From: Rhizobium phaseoli
GTDB taxonomy: Bacteria; Pseudomonadota; Alphaproteobacteria; Rhizobiales; Rhizobiaceae
Length of the DNA stretch: 64,000 bases
Assembly: GCF_003985125.1 (NCBI RefSeq)
Contig: NZ_ML133568.1
Location: 273,739 to 337,738 of the forward strand
Direction: 5' to 3'
The notes under the pieces were generated by a model. The model had not been told where the DNA came from and made no database searches. It saw only the letters and a list, made by a program, of their open reading frames with translations. A program made the translations under genes and the position numbers. Positions 35,538 through 45,112 of the stretch are shown here, in pieces (the first letter of the stretch is position 1; every line of letters begins with the position of its first letter).

Positions 35538-37615
35538 GGCTGTGGCGCAAGATTGCGATCGGATCCGCCGCCGGCATCGTTGTTGCCGGCGCGGCTCTGC
35601 TTGCGCTCGACGCCGCGGACAAGGCCTTTCCGCCGCCGCTCGACAAAGCGGGCATGGTTTCGCCGGAGGTGCTGGATGCCGACGGGCAGTTGCTGCGCGC
35701 CTTCGCGACCGCCGAAGGCCGCTGGCGGCTGAAGACGACGGTCGCCGATGTCGATCCGCAATTCCTGCGCATGCTTGTTGCCTATGAGGATCAGCGTTTC
35801 TACGATCACGGCGGCGTCGATGCCTGGGCCCTCGGGCGGGCCAGCCTGCAATTCGTCCGCAATGGCCGCATCGTCTCCGGCGCCTCGACGCTGTCGATGC
35901 AGGTGGCGCGGCTGATCGAGCCGCGCGCGGAACGGTCGTTTTCGGCAAAACTCCTGCAGCTCGTCCGCGCCGTGCAGATCGAACGGCGGCTGTCGAAGGA
36001 AGAGATTCTCGATCTCTATCTCACGCATGCGCCCTATGGCGGCAATCTGGAAGGCGTGCGCGCCGCAAGTCTCGCCTATTTCGGCAAGGAGCCGCGGCGC
36101 CTGACGGTCGCCGAAGCCGCGCTGCTCGTCGCCCTGCCGCAATTGCCGGAACGGCGCCGGCCGGACCGCAATCTCCAGGCGGCGCAAGAGGCGCGCAAAC
36201 GGGTGCTCGATCGCGCCGCGGTGGCCGAGGCGGTCGGCGACGGCGAAGCGGAGCGGGCCGAGGCGGTTGCCGTCCCCATGCGGCGCATGCAGCTGCCGGC
36301 ACTGGCCGCCCATGTCGCGGAAGCGGCGCTTCGCAAGGAGCCTGATGTGCTCAAGCATCAGACGACCTTGAGGAAGCAGGTGCAGCAAGGGCTGGAAGCG
36401 GTCGCCCGGGCCGCGGCAATGAAGCTCGGACCGAAGCTTTCGCTCGCCATGGTCATGGCCGATGCCCAGACCGGCGCGATCGTCGGCGAGGTCGGCTCGG
36501 CCGATTATTTCGACGCCAGCCGCTCCGGCTGGATCGATATGACGCGCGTCAACCGCTCGCCCGGATCAACGCTGAAGCCCTTCATCTACGGGCTCGCCTT
36601 CGAACAGGGCCTTGTTTCCCAGGAGACCATTATCGAGGACCGCCCGGCCGACTTCTTCGGCTACCGGCCGCGCAATTTCGACATGAGTTACCAGGGCGAC
36701 GTCACCGTGCGCGAGGCGCTGCAGCTGTCTCTGAACGTTCCGGCCGTCAAGCTGCTCGACGCCGTCGGGCCGTCGCGGCTGCTGGTGCGCTTCCGCCGCG
36801 CCGACGTGCGCCCGGCCTTGCCGCCGAGCGAGACGCCGGGACTGGCGATCGGTCTTGGCGGCGTCGGCATCACGCTCAAGGATCTGGTGCAGCTCTATAC
36901 GGCGCTCGCCGATCGCGGCCGGCCGGCAAGGCTCGGCGATGGCATCACCGGCACCCCTGGCAAGCTCGACGGCGAACCGCTGCTCGAGCCGGTCGCGGTC
37001 TGGAACGTCGCCGATATTCTCTCCGGCGTCATCCCTCCCGCCGGCGCGCCGCAGCGCGGCATCGCCTACAAGACCGGCACGAGCTACGGCTATCGCGACG
37101 CCTGGTCGGTCGGGTATGACGGACGTTATGTGCTCGGCGTCTGGGTCGGGCGGCCCGACAACAGCGCCGTGCCCGGCTTGACCGGCTACGGCACCGCAGC
37201 ACCCATCCTGTTCGAAGCATTCGCCAAATCAGGCATCGCCACGACACCCTTGCCGCGGCCCCCGGCCGGGGCCGTGCGCATCGCCCAATCGGAGCTGCCG
37301 ATCAGCCAGCGGCGTTTTGCGCTGAATGCCAGCGGTCTGCTCGTCGCCTCCGGGCGCGAACCCGCGCCGCAGATCGTCTATCCGCCCGAAGGCGCCCATA
37401 TCGATCTCGGCGCAAAAGGCGGCGATCTGTCGCCGTTGATGCTGAAGCTGCAAGGCGGCCGCGCGCCCTTCCGCTGGCTTGCCAACGGCAAGCCGCTCCC
37501 TGACCTCTCGCGCCGGCGCACTCAGCAATGGCAGCCCGACGGCGGCGGCTATTCGAAGCTGACCGTCATCGATTCGGCCGGACGAGCCGCGAGCGTCGGC
37601 GTCTTCATCGACTAG
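35534..37615 (+). CDS. pbpC: Penicillin-binding protein 1C
   Basis: A 693-residue bifunctional peptidoglycan synthase: N-terminal membrane anchor (about 8-26), glycosyltransferase domain with AYEDQRFYDHGGVD and GASTLSMQVARL, transpeptidase domain with the active-site S345-T-L-K348 and KTGTS at 513, and a C-terminal BiPBP_C domain (about 600-690). Length and domain order match PbpC. It is translationally coupled to the alpha-2-macroglobulin gene, whose product is thought to block proteases that enter through a damaged envelope while PbpC repairs the wall. Confidence 0.95.
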   Translation: MRLWRKIAIGSAAGIVVAGAALLALDAADKAFPPPLDKAGMVSPEVLDADGQLLRAFATAEGRWRLKTTVADVDPQFLRMLVAYEDQRFYDHGGVDAWALGRASLQFVRNGRIVSGASTLSMQVARLIEPRAERSFSAKLLQLVRAVQIERRLSKEEILDLYLTHAPYGGNLEGVRAASLAYFGKEPRRLTVAEAALLVALPQLPERRRPDRNLQAAQEARKRVLDRAAVAEAVGDGEAERAEAVAVPMRRMQLPALAAHVAEAALRKEPDVLKHQTTLRKQVQQGLEAVARAAAMKLGPKLSLAMVMADAQTGAIVGEVGSADYFDASRSGWIDMTRVNRSPGSTLKPFIYGLAFEQGLVSQETIIEDRPADFFGYRPRNFDMSYQGDVTVREALQLSLNVPAVKLLDAVGPSRLLVRFRRADVRPALPPSETPGLAIGLGGVGITLKDLVQLYTALADRGRPARLGDGITGTPGKLDGEPLLEPVAVWNVADILSGVIPPAGAPQRGIAYKTGTSYGYRDAWSVGYDGRYVLGVWVGRPDNSAVPGLTGYGTAAPILFEAFAKSGIATTPLPRPPAGAVRIAQSELPISQRRFALNASGLLVASGREPAPQIVYPPEGAHIDLGAKGGDLSPLMLKLQGGRAPFRWLANGKPLPDLSRRRTQQWQPDGGGYSKLTVIDSAGRAASVGVFID

Positions 37616-37636
37616 CGCGTAAGGCGGCGCCATGAG

Positions 37637-37662
37637 GGAACAAAAGCCCGGCGACAACCGTT
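37637..37662 (+). promoter_or_regulatory. EcfG/RpoE2-type general stress promoter of treY
   Basis: GGAAC (37637-37641), 17 bases, CGTT (37659-37662), matching the stress-sigma consensus exactly. It lies 34 bases before the treY start codon, immediately behind pbpC. Confidence 0.72.
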
Positions 37663-37695
37663 GGAAAGGGTCTCCCTCCAACGTCAGACGGCCTC

Positions 37696-40302
37696 ATGAC
37701 TTTTCCGACAGCGACCTACCGGATACAGTTCCGCAATGGCATGACCTTCGATCGCGCCTGCGGCCTTATTCCCTATCTCAAGACGCTCGGCATCAGCCAC
37801 CTCTACGCCTCACCCATCTTCACCGCCGTCAGCGGTTCGACCCATGGCTATGATGTCACCGACGCCAACGAGATCGACCCGGCGCTCGGCGGCCGGGCAG
37901 GCTTCGACCGGCTGACGGAACGCCTCGCCGCGGCGGGCATGGGCCTCATCCTCGACATCGTCCCGAACCATATGGCCGCCTCGCCGGAAAACGGCTGGTG
38001 GCGCGACGTGCTGACATTCGGACGGCAGAGCGCCTATGCCGGTCATTTCGACATCCACTGGCGCGAACCGCTGACCCTGCCCCAGCTCGGCCAGCCTTTC
38101 GAAGAGGCACTGGCTGCAGGCGAATTGCGGCTCGTGCTCGACGAGATACACGGCAACTTCGCCTTGGCTTACTTCCAGACCTTGTTGCCGCTGAACCCCA
38201 GCAGCTACGGTGCGCTCGCCAACCGTCTCGACGATCCGGTCGCCATGCGAATGGCGGAGGCGGCCGTGACATCGAGCGCGGATTTTGCCCGTGCGCTGCG
38301 CGATATTCTCTTCGAAGGCGGCGATCGGGCGATCCTCCGGCAAAAACTCGAGGACGTCTCATCCGATCATGAGTTTCTGAGAAGCCTGCATGAGGAACAG
38401 CATTGGCGCCTGAGCCATTGGAAGGAAGGGGCACGGCATCTGAGTTATCGCCGCTTTTTCGAGGTGACCGGCCTGGTCGGCACTCGCGTCGAAGATCCCC
38501 CGGTTTTTCAAGACCTGCATCGACTGGTGCTCGAACTGGTGCGCCAGGGCAAGCTGCAGGGCCTGCGCATCGACCATGTCGACGGGCTCGCCGAACCCAA
38601 GGCCTATCTCGACAGGCTTCGGGCAGCGGTCGGAGCCGATACCTATATCGTCGTCGAAAAGATCCTCGGGGGCGGCGAGGTGCTGCCGGAGAGCTGGCCG
38701 GTTGCCGGCACGACAGGATATGAATTCATCGCCGCGCTGAACGAACTCTTCATCGACGCCGGCGGACTGCGCCTATTGGACGATGCCTATCGCGGCCTTG
38801 CCGGCGAGACGGCTGATCCCGAAGAAGGCCGGAGGCTTGCCAGGCAACAGATGGTGGAGTGCAATTTCGCCGGTGAAACCAGCCGGCTGGTAGCGATCGC
38901 GGCGGATGTCTTTCCCGACCTCAGCAGCGCAGAGATCGCCACCGCGGTCGGCGCGCTGCTGATCGCCTTTCCCGTCTATCGTACCTATGGCGACGGCGGT
39001 CCGCTTTCCTGGCAGGATTCGGCCGTCCTTGCCGTGACCGCATCACAAGTCATGGCAGAGCTCGATGACCGGCGGGCGCTCGATCATGTGCTGAAGCTTC
39101 TCGAAGGCAAGATCGACGGCGATGCGGCCCACGAATTCCGGATCCGCTTCCAGCAGTTGAGCGGGCCGGTCATGGCGAAGGCGATGGAGGATACGCTGTT
39201 CTACCGCTATAACAGGCTGCTTGCCGCAAACGAGGTCGGCAGCGAACCGGGCAAGCCGCCGGAGGGCCCGGACGGCTTCCATCGCCGCATGGCCGAACGC
39301 GCGCGGCTGCAGCCGCATGGGCTTTCGGCAACGGCCACCCACGACACCAAGCGCGGCGAGGATGCGCGCGCAAGGCTTTATGCCTTGAGCGAGGGCGCGG
39401 ATGTTTTTGCCCAGGCGGTGGCGCGGTGGCGCGAGATGAACCAGCCGTGGCTGCAGGATCTCCCCAATGGCGTGGCGCCGGAGCCGAATACCGAATGGAT
39501 GCTCTATCAGGCGCTTGCCGGCGTCTGGCCGGAGGATTTCGACAAAGGACAGATGGAAGAGCTTAGCGACCGCTTTGCCGGCTACGCGGTCAAGGCGGTG
39601 CGCGAGGCGAAATTGCGCACCGCCTGGACCGAACAGGATGACGCCTATGAGGCGGCCATCACGCGCTATGCCGCGGCGCTGCTGTCGCCGGACAATGACG
39701 CTTTCCTCGAAGATTTCGAAAGGGTGCTGCAGCCCTTCATTGCGGCGGGCTACGTCAACAGCCTGTCGCAGACGCTGCTCAAGCTGACGGCTCCGGGCAT
39801 TCCGGACATTTACCAGGGCGCGGAAGGTTTCGATTTCAGTCTCGTCGATCCCGACAATCGCCGACCTGCCGACCACGAACAGCTGGCTGCCTGGCTTGAC
39901 GAAGCCGGACCGATCGCCAAGCTCCAGGCGGCGGCGTTGAAGCAGCGCATCATCGGGATCGGCCTGCAATTGCGCCGGCGGCAGCCGGCTCTGTTTTCGA
40001 AAGGCGACTATCTGCCGTTGAAGGTCACGGGCAGCCGGCGCGACCATCTGCTCGCTTTTGCCCGGGTGCAGGATGGCGATTTCGCAATCGTCGCCGCGCC
40101 GCGGCTGATGTTCGGCTGGCTCGACCCGGGCGTGCTTTTTGCCGGTCCTGAATTCTGGGAGGACACGACCATCGCCGTCCCCTCCCCGCTTCACGGCCTG
40201 AAGGCGGACCTGCTGATCGGAAAGACGATCGAGCCGGGCGGCAGCATTTCGGTCTCTGCCCTGCTCGGGAGCCAGCCGGTCGGGCTTATCAGCCCGATCT
40301 GA
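37696..40302 (+). CDS. treY: Malto-oligosyltrehalose synthase
   Basis: The 868-residue cytoplasmic enzyme rearranges the reducing-end bond of maltodextrins to a trehalose unit. It starts with PTATYRIQFRNGMTFDRACGLIPYLKTLGISHLYASPIF and GSTHGYDVTD, followed by the family-13 regions LILDIVPNHMA, GLRIDHVDGL and VEKILGG. The late motif SATATHDTKRGEDARARL is typical of TreY. The usual partner treZ and glgX are not next to it, so trehalose release must depend on a gene elsewhere. The exact EcfG-type promoter fits trehalose production as a stress response. Confidence 0.95.
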   Translation: MTFPTATYRIQFRNGMTFDRACGLIPYLKTLGISHLYASPIFTAVSGSTHGYDVTDANEIDPALGGRAGFDRLTERLAAAGMGLILDIVPNHMAASPENGWWRDVLTFGRQSAYAGHFDIHWREPLTLPQLGQPFEEALAAGELRLVLDEIHGNFALAYFQTLLPLNPSSYGALANRLDDPVAMRMAEAAVTSSADFARALRDILFEGGDRAILRQKLEDVSSDHEFLRSLHEEQHWRLSHWKEGARHLSYRRFFEVTGLVGTRVEDPPVFQDLHRLVLELVRQGKLQGLRIDHVDGLAEPKAYLDRLRAAVGADTYIVVEKILGGGEVLPESWPVAGTTGYEFIAALNELFIDAGGLRLLDDAYRGLAGETADPEEGRRLARQQMVECNFAGETSRLVAIAADVFPDLSSAEIATAVGALLIAFPVYRTYGDGGPLSWQDSAVLAVTASQVMAELDDRRALDHVLKLLEGKIDGDAAHEFRIRFQQLSGPVMAKAMEDTLFYRYNRLLAANEVGSEPGKPPEGPDGFHRRMAERARLQPHGLSATATHDTKRGEDARARLYALSEGADVFAQAVARWREMNQPWLQDLPNGVAPEPNTEWMLYQALAGVWPEDFDKGQMEELSDRFAGYAVKAVREAKLRTAWTEQDDAYEAAITRYAAALLSPDNDAFLEDFERVLQPFIAAGYVNSLSQTLLKLTAPGIPDIYQGAEGFDFSLVDPDNRRPADHEQLAAWLDEAGPIAKLQAAALKQRIIGIGLQLRRRQPALFSKGDYLPLKVTGSRRDHLLAFARVQDGDFAIVAAPRLMFGWLDPGVLFAGPEFWEDTTIAVPSPLHGLKADLLIGKTIEPGGSISVSALLGSQPVGLISPI

Positions 40303-40323
40303 AGATCTCGCCGAAATTAGCGC

Positions 40324-40354
40324 TTGACCTTCCAGTTGCTGGAAGGTCGATAAG
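40324..40354 (+). promoter_or_regulatory. CueR/HmrR-type copper-responsive promoter
   Basis: -35 TTGACC at 40324-40329 and -10-like GATAAG at 40349-40354 are separated by 19 bases, the long spacer required by MerR-family activators. The dyad ACCTTCCAG-TTG-CTGGAAGGT (40327-40347) fills the spacer and matches known CueR boxes. Confidence 0.9.
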
Positions 40355-40389
40355 TCTCTCCAACTGCCCTGCGGGCATAGGAGACAAGC

Positions 40390-42909
40390 GTGAACACAAA
40401 ACACCACCACCACGGCCACGCCCATGGCGATGATGATCACAGCCATTGCAGCCATGATCGGGGCAAGGTCGCCGACACGGTCATTCGTGACCCCGTCTGC
40501 GGCATGACCGTCAATCCGGAAGCCGGGAAGCCCTCGCTTACCCATGCTGACCGCCTTTACCATTTCTGCTCCGAAAGCTGCCGGACGAAATTTGCCGCCG
40601 CACCTCAGGATTACCTGACAGCGAAGGACCCTGTCTGCGGCATGACCGTCGATCGTTCGACGGCAGAACATTTCTTGAAGGTGGAGGGCGAGAAATTCTA
40701 TTTCTGCTCGGCCGGCTGCAAGACGACGTTCGAAGCCGACCCCACGGCCTATCGCGACGGCGACCGCCCGGCAGCAAAGCCGGCGCCGAAGGGCACGCTC
40801 TATACCTGCCCGATGCATCCTGAGGTCGTCAGCGACCGTCCCGGCGACTGCCCGAAATGCGGCATGACGCTGGAACCGATGGGTATTCCTCCCGCCGATG
40901 AAGGCCCGAATCCGGAACTTGTGGACTTCACCAGACGGCTTTGGGTCAGCGCCATCCTTGCGCTGCCGCTGCTGGCGCTCGGCATGGGGCCGATGCTCGG
41001 CCTGCCGCTCCGTGAAGCGATCGGCGAACCGCAGGCGAGTTACATCGAGCTGTTGCTGGCAACACCTGTGGTGCTATGGGCGGCCCTGCCCTTCTTCCGA
41101 CGTGCATGGGCGTCTCTCGTCAATCGCAGCCCGAACATGTGGACGCTGATCGGTCTCGGCGTCGGCACCGCCTATGTCTACAGCCTCGTCGCCACGCTCG
41201 CGCCCGGAATCTTCCCGATGAGCTTCCGCGGCCATGGCGCCGCCGTGCCGGTCTATTTCGAGGCCGCGGCCGTCATCGTCGCGCTCGTCTTCGTCGGCCA
41301 GGTACTGGAATTGAAGGCGCGCGAACGTACCGGTTCGGCGATCCGCGCGCTGCTCGACCTTGCGCCAAAGAGGGCGCGGCGGATCGCTGCCGACGGCAGC
41401 GAAAGCGACCTGCCGGTTGAGGAAATCCAGACCGGCGACCGGCTGCGCGTGCGTCCCGGCGAACGCATCCCGGTAGACGGTTCCGTCCTCGAGGGCCAGT
41501 CGACCGTCGATGAATCGATGATTACCGGCGAGCCCCTGCCTGTCGAAAAAGCGCAGGGCGATGCTCTGACCGGCAGCACGATCAACAAGAATGGGTCGCT
41601 CGTCATGGCGGCCGAGAAGGTCGGCGCGGACATGGTGCTGTCGCGCATCGTCGACATGGTCGCCACGGCGCAGCGCTCGCGGGCGCCGATTCAGGGCGCG
41701 GTCGACCGGGTATCGGCCGTCTTCGTACCGGCTGTCGTTGCCGCCGCCATCCTCGCCTTCGTCGTCTGGGCCGCGATCGGGCCAGAACCGAGCCTGGCCA
41801 ATGCGCTGCTCGCCGCCGTCGCCGTACTGATCATCGCCTGCCCCTGCGCGCTCGGCCTTGCCACGCCGATGTCGATCATGATCGCGACCGGGCGCGGCGC
41901 TCAGGAAGGCGTGCTGATCAAGGATGCCGAAGCGCTGGAACGCTTTTCCAAGGTCGATACACTGATCGTCGACAAAACAGGCACGCTGACCGAAGGCAAG
42001 CCGGTTCTGACCGACATCGTTGCCGTCGGCCGCATCGAGGAAAGCCGGCTGCTGTCGCTGGCAGCAAGCCTGGAGCGCGGTTCCGAACACCCGCTGGCCG
42101 AAGCGATCGTTTCCGGCGCCGAAGAGCGCGGCGTCCCCTTCGTCGACGTCACCGGCTTCGAGGCAAAGACTGGCAAGGGTGTGAAGGGTCTCGCCGGCGG
42201 CACGCCGGTCGCGCTCGGCAATGCGGCAATGCTCGCCGATCTCGGCATCGACCCCGCAGCGCTGTCGGAGAAGACCGAAGCCCTGCGCGGCGATGGCAAG
42301 ACGGTGATGTTTGTGACGCTCGACGGTACGCTTGCCGGCCTCGTCGCCGTCGCCGACCGGATCAAGCTGACAACGGCCGCCGCCATCAAGGCGCTGCACG
42401 ACAGCGGGCTGAAGATCATCATGGCGACGGGCGACAACGAGCGCACGGCACGCGCGGTGGCAAAGAGCCTCGGCATCGACGAGGTCCGCGCCGACGTCCT
42501 GCCGGAAGGCAAGAAGGCGCTGATCGAGGAATTGCGCGCCAAAGGCGCCGTCGTCGCCATGGCCGGCGACGGCGTCAACGATGCGCCGGCCCTCGCTTCG
42601 GCCGATGTCGGCATTGCCATGGGCACCGGCGCCGATGTTGCGATGGAAAGTGCGGGCATTACATTGGTGAAGGGCGATCTCAACGGCATCGTCAGGGCGC
42701 GGCGGCTGGCGGAGGCGACGATGCGCAATATCCGCCAGAATCTCGGTTTCGCCTTCGGCTATAATGCTCTCGGTGTTCCAGTCGCCGCCGGCGTGCTCTA
42801 TCCGGTCTTCGGCCTGCTGCTGTCGCCGATGATCGCGGCGGCGGCAATGAGCCTCTCGTCCGTGTCGGTGATAGCAAATGCGCTGCGGTTGCGATTCGCA
42901 AAATTATAG
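40390..42909 (+). CDS. actP: Copper-exporting P1B-type ATPase
   Basis: An 839-residue inner-membrane ATPase that pumps Cu(I) out of the cytoplasm. The His-rich start ([15 protein letters not shown]) is followed by two YHS domains (RDPVCGMTV and KDPVCGMTV with later CSxxC-type cysteines) and a YTCPMHPEV ... CPKCGMTL metal-binding module, instead of the usual HMA domains. Then come [10 protein letters not shown], the ion-path motif Cys484-Pro-Cys486, phosphorylated Asp528 in DKTGTLT and [13 protein letters not shown] 40390 follows AGGAGA. The CueR-type promoter and the cueR-like gene behind it make copper induction almost certain. Rhizobial homologues are called ActP; CopA is equivalent. Confidence 0.92.
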   Translation: MNTKHHHHGHAHGDDDHSHCSHDRGKVADTVIRDPVCGMTVNPEAGKPSLTHADRLYHFCSESCRTKFAAAPQDYLTAKDPVCGMTVDRSTAEHFLKVEGEKFYFCSAGCKTTFEADPTAYRDGDRPAAKPAPKGTLYTCPMHPEVVSDRPGDCPKCGMTLEPMGIPPADEGPNPELVDFTRRLWVSAILALPLLALGMGPMLGLPLREAIGEPQASYIELLLATPVVLWAALPFFRRAWASLVNRSPNMWTLIGLGVGTAYVYSLVATLAPGIFPMSFRGHGAAVPVYFEAAAVIVALVFVGQVLELKARERTGSAIRALLDLAPKRARRIAADGSESDLPVEEIQTGDRLRVRPGERIPVDGSVLEGQSTVDESMITGEPLPVEKAQGDALTGSTINKNGSLVMAAEKVGADMVLSRIVDMVATAQRSRAPIQGAVDRVSAVFVPAVVAAAILAFVVWAAIGPEPSLANALLAAVAVLIIACPCALGLATPMSIMIATGRGAQEGVLIKDAEALERFSKVDTLIVDKTGTLTEGKPVLTDIVAVGRIEESRLLSLAASLERGSEHPLAEAIVSGAEERGVPFVDVTGFEAKTGKGVKGLAGGTPVALGNAAMLADLGIDPAALSEKTEALRGDGKTVMFVTLDGTLAGLVAVADRIKLTTAAAIKALHDSGLKIIMATGDNERTARAVAKSLGIDEVRADVLPEGKKALIEELRAKGAVVAMAGDGVNDAPALASADVGIAMGTGADVAMESAGITLVKGDLNGIVRARRLAEATMRNIRQNLGFAFGYNALGVPVAAGVLYPVFGLLLSPMIAAAAMSLSSVSVIANALRLRFAKL

Positions 42910-42918
42910 GAGACGGCA

Positions 42919-43308
42919 ATGAACATCGGCGAAGCATCTGAGCGGTCCGGCCTGCCTTCGAAGACAATCCGCTACTACGAGGATATCGGCCTCATCCGCC
43001 CCGAAAGGGGCGGAAACGGCTATCGTGACTATGCTGCGAGCGACGTTCACAAGCTGCGTTTCCTGCAGCGCTCGCGCGGTCTCGGCTTTTCCGTCGAGGA
43101 ATGCCGGCAATTGCTGGCGCTCTATGAGGACAAGGCTCGGGCGAGCGCCGACGTCAAGGATATCGCCGAGACCAAGCTCGGCGAGATCGATCGCAAGATC
43201 CGCGAGCTGACGGAACTTCGCCGCACGCTGGAGCATCTCGTGCATGCCTGCCACGGCAACGATCGACCGGATTGTCCGATCCTCGAGCAATTATCGGACG
43301 GCCGCTGA
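42919..43308 (+). CDS. hmrR: Cu(I)-responsive MerR-family regulator (CueR/HmrR)
   Basis: A 129-residue MerR protein: helix-turn-helix MNIGEASERSGLPSKTIRYYEDIGLI, wing RPERGGNGYRDY, a long dimerisation helix and the metal loop with Cys111 and Cys119 (CHGNDRPDCPIL), which matches the Cu(I)/Ag(I)/Au(I) loop of CueR. Ser at the position before HLVHACHG that distinguishes Zn sensors could not be judged. It lies nine bases after the copper ATPase gene and is cotranscribed with it, so the operon controls its own activator through the promoter at 40324. Confidence 0.92.
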   Translation: MNIGEASERSGLPSKTIRYYEDIGLIRPERGGNGYRDYAASDVHKLRFLQRSRGLGFSVEECRQLLALYEDKARASADVKDIAETKLGEIDRKIRELTELRRTLEHLVHACHGNDRPDCPILEQLSDGR

Positions 43309-43313
43309 CCGTC

Positions 43314-43622
43314 TCAGGAAAGCCGGGAGATGTCTTGCTTGACCGCCTGGGAGAACGGAGCCGGCTCGTCCGGCTCCTCTTCGTCGCCGTCATCAAGCAC
43401 GCCGTCATCAAGCCGATGCTTGATCGCCAGCGCATAGATGACGTCGAGAATGTTGCGGTCTTTGAGATGGGGATCGGTCAGAGCGAGAAGCGAAGCCCGG
43501 ACGATTTTCTTGCTGGTGGCCTTCGGACAACGCATCTTGACGAAATCATAAAGCGCCTCACCCGTCAGTCCTTCCATGGCGCCGTCCACGAGAGCCTCGT
43601 AGACCCGCTTCTTTTCTTTCAT
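43314..43622 (-). CDS. Conserved hypothetical protein, small, acidic C-terminus
   Basis: A 102-residue protein starting MKEKKRVYEALVDGAMEGLTGEALYDFV, followed by a helical basic stretch PKATSKKIVRASLLALTDPHLKDRNILDVIYALAIKHRLDDG and an acidic tail DDGDEEEPDEP. It is probably cytoplasmic and helical with no recognised catalytic motif. ATG 43622 is chosen because GGGGA lies nine bases upstream; an ATG at 43664 would add 14 residues. It converges with hmrR, with stops five bases apart. Function unknown. Confidence 0.6.
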   Translation of the reverse strand: MKEKKRVYEALVDGAMEGLTGEALYDFVKMRCPKATSKKIVRASLLALTDPHLKDRNILDVIYALAIKHRLDDGVLDDGDEEEPDEPAPFSQAVKQDISRLS

Positions 43623-43763
43623 TTCGTATCTTCCCCTCAAATCAGCGGGGGAATGATCAGTCATATAATTGTCATAAACAATCGCCGATTTGAGGCGCTC
43701 ATCGCATCTCGGCCGGATCTTCGGCGGCGATCGCTCTGCCGGCGCGATTTTTTTGCCGTGCCG

Positions 43764-43791
43764 GGAATAAAATCCGGCGCGCTTGCGTATA
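43764..43791 (+). promoter_or_regulatory. Candidate ECF-type promoter of the sigma factor gene
   Basis: GGAATA (43764-43769) and CGTATA (43786-43791) are separated by 16 bases, in the style of ECF promoters. The predicted start would fall at or next to the ATG at 43799, implying a leaderless mRNA. Autoregulation is inference. Confidence 0.4.
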
Positions 43792-43798
43792 CTCACTC

Positions 43799-44338
43799 AT
43801 GGAACGCAAAGACCGCCCCTTCGACGTTATCGGACAGCTCGCAGCGCTGAGGCGCTATGCGCGCGCGCTGGTGCGCAATTCGGACGAGGCGGAGGATCTG
43901 GTGCATGATGCGCTGGTGCGCGCCTTCGAGAAGCGAAAGAGCTTCCGCAGCGGCGGCAACTTGCGCACCTGGCTGCTTTCCATCCTGCACAATGCCCATA
44001 TCGATCGCCTTCGCCAGAACCGGTCGCTGACGCGCCGCCACGATGAAGCGGCTGTCGAAGCCGAGCAGTCCTTGCCTGCTGGTCAGGAACATGCCGTACG
44101 TCTGCAGCAGGTGCGCGATGCTTTCTTCGATCTGCCGGAGGAACAGCGCGAGGCGCTGCATCTCGTGGCGATCGAAGATCTTTCCTATCAGGAAGCCGCC
44201 AATGCGCTCGGCATTCCGATCGGCACCTTGATGTCGCGCATCTCCCGCGCCCGCGCGCAGCTGCGCGAATTCGAGGAGAAGACGCCGCGCGTTTCGCATC
44301 TGCGATTAATCGGAGGGAACGGCAATGAAAGCAGTTGA
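43799..44338 (+). CDS. ECF-family RNA polymerase sigma factor
   Basis: A 179-residue sigma factor containing only regions 2 and 4. Region 2 spans about 12-75 (YARALVRNSDEAEDLVHDALVRAFEK, NLRTWLLSILHNAHID). Region 4 spans about 105-160 (LPEEQREALHLVAIEDLSYQEAANALGIPIGTLMSRISRARAQL). There is no ribosome site before the ATG. It overlaps the following anti-sigma gene by 14 bases, so the two are made together. It is not the EcfG general stress sigma itself, since no NepR/PhyR genes are adjacent. Its regulon is unknown. Confidence 0.88.
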   Translation: MERKDRPFDVIGQLAALRRYARALVRNSDEAEDLVHDALVRAFEKRKSFRSGGNLRTWLLSILHNAHIDRLRQNRSLTRRHDEAAVEAEQSLPAGQEHAVRLQQVRDAFFDLPEEQREALHLVAIEDLSYQEAANALGIPIGTLMSRISRARAQLREFEEKTPRVSHLRLIGGNGNESS

Positions 44339-45092
44339 TCCGATCGTCGATGCCGATCTCGACGCCTATGTGGATGGCGAGCTCGATGTCGCCCGCCGCA
44401 TCCAGGTGGAGTCCTATCTTTCGGACCACCCGGCGATTGCCGCCAAGGTGATGGCCGATCTCAGCATGAAGGGTGAGTTGCGCCTGGCGCTTGCCGGCGA
44501 AAGCGCCTTCGGCCGTCCCGAGACCCGCGATGCCGCCCGCCGGCTGGAGCGTGGCCTTTCCTATGGCCGCATCTTCCACTCGATGCAGCGCATTGCCGCC
44601 GTCGCCATTCTGATCACCGCAGGCTGGGTGGCGCACAATTCCTTCGGCGCCTTCTCGGCGACTGAGGTGGCGGCTTCCGTCCCTGCACCCGCCTATGTCG
44701 AGGATGCCGTCCGCGCCTATCAGACCGCCACCCTGCGCGCCTCGATGCCGGCGCAGACGCCGACCATCTTCAGCGCCGAGGACATCCGCGCCGCCACCGC
44801 GATCGTCGTGCCCGAATTGCCGAAAGACTGGAAGGTCGTCGACGTGCAGATATTCCCATCCGAATTCGGTCCCAGCGTCGAGATGGCGATCGCGGTGCCG
44901 GACGGAAAACGGCTGTCGCTTTTCGCCGTCCGGCCGGGCGCCTTCGAGGTCCAGCCGGTCAGCCATCTCGCGCTCGAAAAGGCAGAAGCCGCCTATTGGC
45001 AGATCGGTGAGGTCGCCTATGCGCTGATCGCCGAGGATAGCGGCCTCAATCTCGACCAGGCAGCCGAACGGCTTGCCCGTTCTCTCTACTAG
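44325..45092 (+). CDS. Membrane-anchored anti-sigma factor
   Basis: A 255-residue protein with an anti-sigma domain (about 8-55: DADLDAYVDGELDVARRIQVESYL), which lacks the HxxxCxxC zinc motif of ZAS proteins, one membrane helix (about 85-103) and a periplasmic domain with VPELPKDWKVVDVQIFPSEFGPSVEMAI. It should hold the sigma factor encoded just before it at the membrane and release it on an envelope signal. The 14-base overlap with the sigma gene supports the pairing. Confidence 0.82.
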   Translation: MKAVDPIVDADLDAYVDGELDVARRIQVESYLSDHPAIAAKVMADLSMKGELRLALAGESAFGRPETRDAARRLERGLSYGRIFHSMQRIAAVAILITAGWVAHNSFGAFSATEVAASVPAPAYVEDAVRAYQTATLRASMPAQTPTIFSAEDIRAATAIVVPELPKDWKVVDVQIFPSEFGPSVEMAIAVPDGKRLSLFAVRPGAFEVQPVSHLALEKAEAAYWQIGEVAYALIAEDSGLNLDQAAERLARSLY

Positions 45093-45112
45093 TTCAAACC
45101 GAGGAGATCAGC

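Noticed and set aside
43799..44338. Sigma factor as the EcfG general stress sigma itself
   Set aside because: No nepR/phyR next to it, and a membrane anti-sigma factor follows instead.
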